This document shows, one piece after another, positions 6,888 through 14,374 of a DNA stretch of 64,000 nucleotides; within the stretch, counting starts at the first letter, position 1; the number at the start of each line of letters is the position of its first letter. The position numbers and the translations under genes were made by a program. The notes beneath the pieces are model-generated. The model saw only the letters and a list, made by a program, of their open reading frames with translations, had not been told where the DNA came from and ran no database searches. The DNA comes from Lewinellaceae bacterium. GTDB lineage: Bacteria > Bacteroidota > Bacteroidia > Chitinophagales > Saprospiraceae. The DNA lies in contig JADJOD010000001.1 of the NCBI GenBank assembly GCA_016713985.1, forward strand, positions 222,501 to 286,500, read 5' to 3'.

Positions 6888-9698
6888 TCACCTTCTGAAC
6901 ATCATCCGAACCCTCGGCCCGCCGCCGGGGCCCATTGAATTGAGCGCATAGGTGAGGCGTAACATGCCGTAACGGCCGAGCGAGGCGATCCGTTCGTCTT
7001 CCACGTAGTTGAGGTTGGCGCTGCGGCTGATTCCCACGTTGCGATTGAGCAGATCGTGTACGGCAAGGGTGAGTTGCAGGCGTTTGTTTTTCATCAGGAA
7101 TTTGGACACCGAGGCGCTCCAGATCGGCACCGCTTGGTTGTAACCCTCGCCGAGACCGCCGTTCACCGTGACGTCGAGGTTGGTGTTGACGGAGAAATTC
7201 AGCGGCAAATCCACATCCAGCGCGGCGTTGTAAACCTGGGTCAGATAATCCTGGTTAAAAGCTTTGTCGAGTGAATAATGCGTCTGGTTCCAGGTCAGGT
7301 CGGCGCCGGCATTCAGGTTGAACCACTCGGCGGGTGTAAAATCCCAGGAGACGGATTGGGTCAGCGCCAGGCTGCCGGTGAAGTTTTCCCGGTCGTTGAT
7401 GAAGTTTTGCCCGCGGTTGAATGTGATGTCGCTGCGCAGGTTAAAGCGGCTGTTAGCCTTTTTCCAGGGCAGCCCGAACGCAAAGGTGCCGTTGATGCGG
7501 TAGTCGGAATCCACATTGACGGGGCGGTAGCGGCGCACAAAAAAGGAGTCAACAAACTGTGCATTCACGATCCGGTCCTTGGTATAGGTAAAAAAGATAC
7601 CGCTGAAAAAACTGCGCATGGATTCGGAATTGAACGACATGTAGTTCAATTGGAAGTTATGCCCGTATTCCGGCCGGAGGTCCGGATTGCCTTCGGTAAT
7701 GTTGAGCGGGTCGCTCACGTCGGGCACCGGTTGGAGTTGTTGCACGTTCGGCGCATTGACCGAGGCGTTGTAGTTGAAGCTGAGGTTTCGGCTCGGGCCG
7801 ATTTCGTAGCGAAAATCCAGCCGGGGCAAAACGTGTTCGAAGGTTTGTTTTACCGGCGCGCCCTGCCCGGAGGTGACTTCCCCTTCCAGTGTGGCCGCCT
7901 GCACGTCGAGGCCCAGGCTGCCGTTCCAGTCTTTTTTGTTGATGCGAAAACCCGCTCCACCCCGGTGGTAGCCGAAAATATTGGTATAGGCGTTGGAAAA
8001 AAGATCGTTGTAACTCTGTTCGCCGTTTGTTACGTCAAACACGTCTTTATCCGCGCGGTTGTCGGTGCGGAAATAACCGTAATTGAATTCGAGGTACCGG
8101 CGTTTGCCCAGCGGCTCGGTGTACGTGGCTTTGGCGCCCCAGTTGGCGACATCGTTTTTAAAAAACTGGTCCTGCGCCACGGTATCGATTCGGTTGGGCT
8201 GGGCGCCGTCGCTGAAATACCTGTTTTCCGAAAAGCTGTTGCTTTCCGAGTCGTTGTTGTTCAGCCCGAAATTGAAATTGGTGCTGAACGTGCGGCCTTT
8301 TTTGGCAAATTTATGGCGATAGAGCAGGTTGCCCGTCCAGTTCGAACCGGTGGCGGCGGTCGCGGAGCTCCGGCTGCCGTCGTTTTGCAGCAGCCCGCCG
8401 GAGCCCAGGGTTCGGGAAGAAGAACCGGCTTCCACGTCGCGCTGTGAATAGGTAAAAACCGAGGTGAATTGCACCGAATTAAAGGAGTCGATTTTTTGGT
8501 CGAGTGTGACGTTGAGCCGGTGATTGTCGGTCAGGTTATCCTGGTTCGAATGTTGTTCGGTGGTAAATTCGCCGCCGGGCAAAAAGGAGCGCCGGGTGCT
8601 GTTGCGATCGTATTGTTTGTCGGCATTGCTGTATAAATAACTGGTATTCAGGTCGGTTTTGGCGCCCATTTCCTGGTTGAAGTTCAAACCGCCCGCCCAG
8701 GTACGCAAAAAACCCTGGTTGTTGCCGAAGTCGAGCGGAATGCTGTTGTCGTCGGAATTAAATTCTAATTGTATACGTCCGCCGCCGCCGCCCATCATCT
8801 GGCGCATGGCGCCGGAGAACGCGAGGTAATCGTCGACGGAAAAACCGGCCTGGTTCACGTTGTTGCCCATACCGAGTACGGAAAACTGTTGTTTGGGTTT
8901 GAACCGATTGAGGCTCAGGTTACTTTCATACCGGATTTTTCCGGGATCATCCGCGCCGGCGCCGGCGACAACGCGGCCAAACCAGCCGTTCTTTTTGTCT
9001 TCTTTCAGGTCGAGGTTGATGGTTTTTTCGCGCTGGCCGTCGTCAATGCCGCTGAATACCGCCTGATCCGATTTTTTGTCAAACACCTGCACTTTGTCCA
9101 CCGCATCGGCGGGCAGGTTTTTGGTGGCGAGTTTGGGGTCGTTGCCGAAGAATTTTTTGCCGTCGACCGTCACGTTTTTTACTTCTTCCCCCTGCGCGCG
9201 CACCGTGCCGTCGCGCTCCACTTCCACGCCGGGCAATTTTTTCAGCAAGTCTTCCACCACCGCGTTGTCTTTTACCTTGAACGAGCCCGCGTTGAATTCG
9301 ATGGTGTCCTGCCGAATGGTGACGGGGTTGGCCTCCCCTTTGATCTCGACTTCTCCGAGCAGCTGCGATTTGAGTTGCATGTTCAAAATCCCCGCATCCA
9401 CAACGTTTTCAGGGCCTTCGAGCCGCACGTTTTTTTGCCAGGTTTGATAGCCGAAATAGCTGCAACGCAGCAGGTAGTCGCCCGCCGGCTGACTTTTAAA
9501 CTCAAAAACGCCGTTGCCGCCCGTCCGCGTAAATGCCAGCAGCGAACTGTCGGCCGGTGCGAGCAACATGACGGTGCCGCCTGCCAGCGGCGCGGCAGCG
9601 GTGTCCACCACGGTGCCCCGCAGTCCGTATTTTTGGGAAAACAGCAGGAAGGGGAAAAGCAGGAAGGTGGAGAAAAGCAGGAGGAATCTTGTTTTCAT
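6888..9698 (-). CDS. Outer-membrane beta-barrel protein (TonB-dependent receptor-like, CarbopepD N-terminus)
   Basis: A 936-residue outer-membrane protein with signal peptide MKTRFLLLFSTFLLFPFLLF. Residues about 22-110 are a carboxypeptidase-regulatory-like beta domain (GLRGTVVDTAAAPLAGGTVM), about 125-215 a plug-like domain (VEDLLKKLPGVEVERDG, VTVDGKKFFGNDP), and the remainder a beta-barrel of the Bacteroidota outer-membrane beta-barrel family rich in alternating aromatic strands. A Gly/Met run MMGGGGG lies near residue 300. The protein does not end in the usual terminal aromatic but in FRR. Ligand unknown, and no SusD partner is adjacent. It is convergent with the sugar dehydrogenase gene, 13 bp apart. 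Confidence 0.86.
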   Translation of the reverse strand: MKTRFLLLFSTFLLFPFLLFSQKYGLRGTVVDTAAAPLAGGTVMLLAPADSSLLAFTRTGGNGVFEFKSQPAGDYLLRCSYFGYQTWQKNVRLEGPENVVDAGILNMQLKSQLLGEVEIKGEANPVTIRQDTIEFNAGSFKVKDNAVVEDLLKKLPGVEVERDGTVRAQGEEVKNVTVDGKKFFGNDPKLATKNLPADAVDKVQVFDKKSDQAVFSGIDDGQREKTINLDLKEDKKNGWFGRVVAGAGADDPGKIRYESNLSLNRFKPKQQFSVLGMGNNVNQAGFSVDDYLAFSGAMRQMMGGGGGRIQLEFNSDDNSIPLDFGNNQGFLRTWAGGLNFNQEMGAKTDLNTSYLYSNADKQYDRNSTRRSFLPGGEFTTEQHSNQDNLTDNHRLNVTLDQKIDSFNSVQFTSVFTYSQRDVEAGSSSRTLGSGGLLQNDGSRSSATAATGSNWTGNLLYRHKFAKKGRTFSTNFNFGLNNNDSESNSFSENRYFSDGAQPNRIDTVAQDQFFKNDVANWGAKATYTEPLGKRRYLEFNYGYFRTDNRADKDVFDVTNGEQSYNDLFSNAYTNIFGYHRGGAGFRINKKDWNGSLGLDVQAATLEGEVTSGQGAPVKQTFEHVLPRLDFRYEIGPSRNLSFNYNASVNAPNVQQLQPVPDVSDPLNITEGNPDLRPEYGHNFQLNYMSFNSESMRSFFSGIFFTYTKDRIVNAQFVDSFFVRRYRPVNVDSDYRINGTFAFGLPWKKANSRFNLRSDITFNRGQNFINDRENFTGSLALTQSVSWDFTPAEWFNLNAGADLTWNQTHYSLDKAFNQDYLTQVYNAALDVDLPLNFSVNTNLDVTVNGGLGEGYNQAVPIWSASVSKFLMKNKRLQLTLAVHDLLNRNVGISRSANLNYVEDERIASLGRYGMLRLTYALNSMGPGGGPRVRMMFRR

Positions 9699-9717
9699 AG
9701 CTAACTTTTTTATGTAA

Positions 9718-9894
9718 GACGGATTTCCAAATCCGTTTCACTTGGAGTTCTGAGGCTGATTTGTAAGACGGATTTGGAAATCCGTCATACATGGCGCCCG
9801 GAGACGGATTTGGAAATCCGTCGTACATGGTGCCCGGAGACGGATTTGGAAATCCGTCGTACATGGTGCCCGGAGACGGATTTGGAAATCCGTC
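9718..9894. repeat. Palindromic repeat array, 36-bp period
   Basis: Five copies of a 20-bp palindrome (GACGGATTTGGAAATCCGTC; first copy with CC centre) at 9718, 9767, 9803, 9839 and 9875. The last four are spaced exactly 36 bp with nearly identical 16-bp spacers. It fills the 379-bp gap between the outer-membrane gene (minus) and the response regulator gene (plus). The rest of that gap, 9895-10077, holds nothing recognisable beyond a short leader. Confidence 0.92.
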
Positions 9895-10077
9895 GTACAA
9901 ATCCGGGGGCAAAAATACCGGACGAATATTTCGAACCAGGTTAATCACCCTTGAAGGAAGGTTAAAAAGGTTAATCCGGTAGTGCGTGTTGCCCCGAAAG
10001 CAGGGGATGTATGAAAAATTCGGCGTTATTTCTTTTATTTGCCAGGTAAAACCAGGTTCCAACCACCGCTTGCGCCT

Positions 10078-10725
10078 ATGCCCACACCCCTACGTATTGC
10101 ATTAGTCGACGACCAGGAACTGTTTCTGGAAAGCCTGAGCGCTTTATTGAGCAACACCAACGGTGAAGTGGAAGTGATTTGGAGTGCACTCAGCGGGGAG
10201 GAAGCCCTGGAAAAAGTCGGCGCCGAACGACCGGACGTATTGCTGCTCGACTATTCCTTCAAAGGTGCTTCGCAGGATGGTGGAGAGATATGCCGCCTGC
10301 TGACCGATCAATTTCCGGAGTTGGGCGTCCTCATGCTCAGTGTGAGCCGGGAGATCGCCGTCATTCGGGAAACCCTGCAAAAAGGCGCGCGGGGTTATGC
10401 CTCCAAGGAAATCAGCAAGGCGGAATTGTTGCGCGGCATCCGGGCTGTTGCAAGCGGCAATTATTTTCTCGATCAAACGGCATTGAGCGAAGTTATTCGC
10501 TACATCCTGCCTTCCAAAACGCTCAAAGCTTCACTCACCCCCCGCGAACTGGAAGTCGCCGTTCCGTATACCCGCGGAAAAACCATCCGGGAGATCGCCG
10601 CCAGTTTGTTTATCAGCGAGGATACCGTGGAAAGCCATATCAAAAACCTGCGCTCCAAAACGGGAGCCGGCAGCCGCTTCGAAGTGGCGGAATGGCTGAA
10701 AAAAAACGGATTGCCGGAAGAGTAA
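10078..10725 (+). CDS. LuxR/NarL-family response regulator
   Basis: 215 residues from the ATG at 10078; upstream in-frame codons give an implausible N-terminal extension. Residues about 5-122 form a receiver domain: acidic pair in LVDDQE, phospho-acceptor Asp in DVLLLDYSF, Ser in LMLSVS and Lys in GYASKE. Residues about 150-210 are a LuxR-type helix-turn-helix (LTPRELEVAVPYTRGKTIREI, SEDTVESHIKNLRSK). It is a cytoplasmic transcription regulator whose likely partner is the convergent 7TMR-DISM histidine kinase immediately downstream, a common pairing in Bacteroidota. Targets are unknown. Palindromic repeat arrays lie on both sides of the gene. Confidence 0.92.
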   Translation: MPTPLRIALVDDQELFLESLSALLSNTNGEVEVIWSALSGEEALEKVGAERPDVLLLDYSFKGASQDGGEICRLLTDQFPELGVLMLSVSREIAVIRETLQKGARGYASKEISKAELLRGIRAVASGNYFLDQTALSEVIRYILPSKTLKASLTPRELEVAVPYTRGKTIREIAASLFISEDTVESHIKNLRSKTGAGSRFEVAEWLKKNGLPEE

Positions 10726-10731
10726 GTAGGG

Positions 10732-10832
10732 CGAACTTTAGTTCGCCGACCAAAGCAACTCGAACTTTAGTTCGCCGACCAAAGCAACTCGAACTTTAGT
10801 TCGCCGACCAAAGCAACTCGAACTTTAATTCG
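10732..10832. repeat. Palindromic repeat array, 29-bp period
   Basis: Four copies of a 14-bp near-palindrome (CGAACTTTAGTTCG) at 10732, 10761, 10790 and 10819 (last copy one mismatch), separated by an identical 15-bp spacer. It starts 6 bp after the response regulator stop codon. Could act as a transcript-end structure or a REP-like element. Confidence 0.9.
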
Positions 10833-10874
10833 CTGCAACGATCAAAAAACCGTCATAAACCATTGACGATCAAA

Positions 10875-12829
10875 TTATTGATTCATTGCAGTTTCCGGGA
10901 CTTCTATACTCACAAAAGTGCCTTTGCCCGGCGCCGAATCCAGGTGCATCTTCCCCGCAACACTTCCACGCGGGATCGGATGTTGGAAAGGCCGATACCT
11001 TCGGGAGACTGGATAGCCGGGTCAAATCCATTTCCGTCATCTTCCACCGTGAGCAGCAGATTCCCTTCGTCTTTTAAAAATTGAATATTCACCGATTTCG
11101 CCTTTGCGTGTTTCAGAATATTGGCCAGCAATTCCTGGGAGATGCGGTAGAGGTGAATTTTTGCGAGGTTGCCCACCTCGTTCAGGGGAAAATTGGCAAA
11201 AAACTGCACCTGTAAACCCGCCTGCAATTGACCGGCCCTGCCGGCCAGATCTTCCAGCGCTGTTTGCAGGTCTGTTTTGTCTATGGCTTTTGACATGAGA
11301 TCGTGCGAAATACCGCGTATTTCCTGATAGGTCTGTTCAATATCATCGGCGATATCAGCCATTTTGGATACAAGTGCCGGGTTGTCGGGTATTTCTTCAC
11401 GCAGTGCATCTATCTTCATGTTGATGGCCGCCAGATTGACGCAGGCGCCGTCGTGCAGGTCGCGGGCGATACGCCGGCGTTCGTTTTCCACCCCCACAAG
11501 GAGCGCATTCAGGCCTTCTTCTTTGGCCCGGGCAACCCGCAACTGGTTTTTTTGATTTTTTTCTATCAGTTTCAGGTAGCGGTGCACCGCAAAGTTGAAC
11601 ACCAGCATTTGTTCGAGGAAAAAAGCGCCGATCACCATCGGCGACAGGAAAAAGGTATCCGCTATGCCAAATTGATACATCAGCCAGTCGGCTACGTCGA
11701 AAAATGCCGAACCGTATCCCAGGTATTGCAGCGACGTAGAGGTAACGCCGATAAAATTCAGGACGACGACCACGAACAGCCAGGAAAATTTGCGCCGGCG
11801 TTTTTTCAGCAGCCCGTACAGCAGCCATCCGATCATGCCGAGGCTGAACAACATCAGGAAAACAAAAAACGGATAAAACACCCAGCCGATGATGTGATGT
11901 GGAATGAATTGCAGCAACAGGGTGAAAATAAATATGCCGATACTCAGGTCGATAAACCTGTCGAACTTCGGCGTGATCCGGGGAAGATCGAAGTACAGGC
12001 GAAAAAACTGGATGCCGAAGATGAGCCGCAGGTTGTTGAGCGCCATCGGGGCAATGTGTTGCAACTCCGGCCAGTTTTTCCACACAAAAGCAAAGCCCAA
12101 TCCCAGGTGCGCTGGGATAAACAATGCCGTGGACAAGACGTATAAAAAGTAGTACCAGTGAAACGGCTCACGTGAAGCAACGATCAAAAAAGCCGTCAGG
12201 ATCAGAAACAATACGCTGAAGACGTAAAAAACGGTCATTAAAATATCCACAACCCATTGGTGGTGGCCGGTCCGGAACGATTCTTCAAAAAAAAGCACAC
12301 GCAGGTACAGCGGCGTTTTGGAGGTGATCCGGAAATATACCCATGCCGTGCTGTCTCTGGCCACCGTGAGCGGAAACCGGAAGTTGCGGCAATTGGTGTC
12401 GGGGCGCTCGTTGAACCGGAATTTTTCCACGCCGGTGCTGGTGCCGGTAAGCATAGTCCGGATCGTTTTTCCGGAAGCGTCGAGGTGGAAAAATTCAATT
12501 TTGGGTATGGACGGATTGACCACTTCCACAAGAAACCGCTCGTGGATGGAGTCCCTGTTGGTGAACGGGAAACGCAGCCAGATCACCCCCCGGGGTTTGC
12601 CAAAACTACAGCAGGGGTCCATTACCCGGAATGCAGAACCCGGGAACGCGCTTACCGCTCCGATACCGGCAGTATGGCCGGCCGAGTGGTCTTCATAAAA
12701 TTCGATCGGCGCCGGAGGGTCGCCAGGCGCCAGGTTCCGGACCCTGAACGTATTGGAGATCCATTGCAGCGTTATCGCCGTCAAGGTGATGGCCAACGCC
12801 AGGACGGCGAACAGTTTTGCTCCTTGCAT
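10875..12829 (-). CDS. 7TMR-DISM sensor histidine kinase (HisKA_3), C-terminus frameshifted
   Basis: A single N-terminal hydrophobic segment is followed by a 7TMR-DISM extracellular domain (about residues 45-185), seven transmembrane helices (about 190-415), a HisKA_3 box with the phospho-His in RRRIARDLHDG, and an HATPase domain with N-box QELLANILKHA, G1 VEDDGNGFD and G2 GIGLSNIRSR. The frame as written stops at 10910 after GRCTWIRRRAKALL. One extra base in the C run at 10953-10956 restores KMHLDSAPGKGTFVSIEVP and a TAA at 10875-10877, the normal end of such kinases, for about 651 residues. Probable sequencing indel. It senses an unknown signal and should phosphorylate the convergent regulator at 10078. 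Confidence 0.88.
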
Positions 12830-12913
12830 GGAAAAAAGATTAAAGATTAAAAGACAGAATGGGTGTTGCTTTTATACAAAAATCGGATCAATAAACCGAT
12901 TTGCGTGCATCGG

Positions 12914-12942
12914 GAGCCGTGAAATTGAAAAACTCACGGCTC
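12914..12942. other. Perfect hairpin in divergent intergenic region
   Basis: A 9-bp perfect stem (GAGCCGTGA / TCACGGCTC) with an 11-nt loop, 85 bp upstream of the kinase start and without a T run. It may be an operator or a 5' UTR structure. The remaining intergenic sequence (12830-13108) shows nothing else recognisable. Confidence 0.4.
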
Positions 12943-13108
12943 TACCGGATTTCCGGGAGACAACAACCCCTCCCCGGTTTTCCCCCCTTACCGCCAGTTC
13001 CGTGAATTTTAACATTTCACCGTTTGCGGGGTAGAACCGCCGCCGGGCCTGTCCTCACCTTTGTGTCACTGCAAGAGGCCATTTGTTTTACGTCAAACCA
13101 ACTTTATT

Positions 13109-14146
13109 ATGAAAATCAATCTGTCATTGCTGCTTTGCGCCCTTTTTATATTTCTTCAGGGCTGCGCCGTCGACTCCAAATTAGTCAATAGCCAGCAACA
13201 AACCGTCACACACGAACACCGTGTACATTTGCCCGCAGCCCTATATACTGCCGGCTCCAGCAATCCGCCCCTGTTCGAAAAAAAGGGCGAACTGATGCTG
13301 GCCGTGGATTACACCCATTCCGGCGAAAACACCAACTACGATAAAAACAAAGGCGGGAATCAGGCAAATGTTGTAGACGGCATTACCCATCAAACATCCA
13401 GCAGTACCCAAACCTATTCTGCCAAAGGCGCGTACGCCCTGACCGATGGCATCGGGATCATGGGCAACGTGACCCTGGGTTCGAAAAACGAAATGTATAC
13501 CCCCTATATCGAAAGCTGGAATATTCAGAAAGAAACCTATCAGAACGAATACTGGGCCTGGTTACCGGTACCCTGTGATGCCTGGAACGGCGTTTCCTGG
13601 ACCCAAATTGATGAATTTCAAACGGTTAACAACTACGACAAGATCAGCAAAACCATCACCCGCAGTTACAGGTACGTCGATACTGAACTCGGCGTGGGCA
13701 AGTTTTCCCACAAGAACAAGTGGAAAACCGAAATTTACGGCGGCCTGGGTTTTGCCCAAAACAAGTACACAGGGCACCTCGACCGCAATAACCAGCTCGA
13801 AGTGTACGCCAGCCACGAAGCCAGTTTATACAAGGTTTTTGCGCAGCCGGCTGGCGCATACAGCAGCGGCTGGTTTGAAGCGGGCGCCGCTTTAAAAGCT
13901 TCTTATGTCAATTTCAACCTGAAAAGTACCAGCGGCAGCGGGAATGAAAACCTGGGCAAGGAAACCGGCAGTCAGTTTTTTGCAGAACCTTCTGTTTTTA
14001 TGCGCATCGGCCCGAGGGCCTGCCGCCTGAGTATCGAACACAAGTGGCTGGCCGCCATCGGCAAAAGCCGTTTTCCCGTGAATTCCAGTTTCCTTTCCTT
14101 CGGTATTGTCAGTATTCTGAACACGGGCCACAACAAAAGGATATAA
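13109..14146 (+). CDS. Putative lipoprotein of outer-membrane barrel character
   Basis: 345 residues from the ATG at 13109. The N-terminus MKINLSLLLCALFIFLQGC is a lipoprotein signal with lipobox LQGC. The mature part alternates polar and aromatic residues and ends with repeated strand-like segments (FVMRIGPRACRLSIEHKW-type), as in small outer-membrane beta-barrel proteins of Bacteroidota. No catalytic motif is seen and the family is not recognised by name. It precedes the T9SS gene at 14375 on the same strand, but an intervening 10-bp-stem hairpin suggests separate transcription. The start was chosen because upstream residues lack signal-peptide features. Confidence 0.72.
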   Translation: MKINLSLLLCALFIFLQGCAVDSKLVNSQQQTVTHEHRVHLPAALYTAGSSNPPLFEKKGELMLAVDYTHSGENTNYDKNKGGNQANVVDGITHQTSSSTQTYSAKGAYALTDGIGIMGNVTLGSKNEMYTPYIESWNIQKETYQNEYWAWLPVPCDAWNGVSWTQIDEFQTVNNYDKISKTITRSYRYVDTELGVGKFSHKNKWKTEIYGGLGFAQNKYTGHLDRNNQLEVYASHEASLYKVFAQPAGAYSSGWFEAGAALKASYVNFNLKSTSGSGNENLGKETGSQFFAEPSVFMRIGPRACRLSIEHKWLAAIGKSRFPVNSSFLSFGIVSILNTGHNKRI

Positions 14147-14210
14147 CAACCGGCTCCGTGCCGGCCTGCCGTAAATCGTTTCCATTTTTTCTAAAAATCA
14201 AATTCAGGGG

Positions 14211-14237
14211 AGCCTCCCGGCCTTCTCCCGGGAGGCT
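14211..14237. other. Strong hairpin (possible terminator without T tract)
   Basis: AGCCTCCCGG at 14211-14220 pairs perfectly with CCGGGAGGCT at 14228-14237 around a 7-nt loop, between two same-strand genes. A closely similar CTCCCGG hairpin occurs near 50148-50171. Confidence 0.6.
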
Positions 14238-14374
14238 GCACCCCTTCCCGCACTTGCTTCCTGGTTTTCAAAACCTGGAAGGTTTGCACCGGGGAAATGA
14301 AACAATCGTTAGTTTCGCAATCAGGTGGATGGCTTTCGAAACGACCTCTTTCTCTCAATCAATATGCAAAAGTG

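Noticed and set aside
7278..8447. Long plus-strand open frame opposite the outer-membrane barrel gene
   Set aside because: Antisense shadow with Val/Phe/Gly-rich composition typical of reading against a beta-barrel gene.
9718..9894. CRISPR array
   Set aside because: Repeats are 20-bp palindromes and the 16-bp spacers are nearly identical to each other, so there are no distinct spacers; no cas genes nearby.
9791..9982. Repeat protein encoded by the palindromic array
   Set aside because: Both strands are open only because the period is a multiple of three; no signal, start context or domain supports expression.
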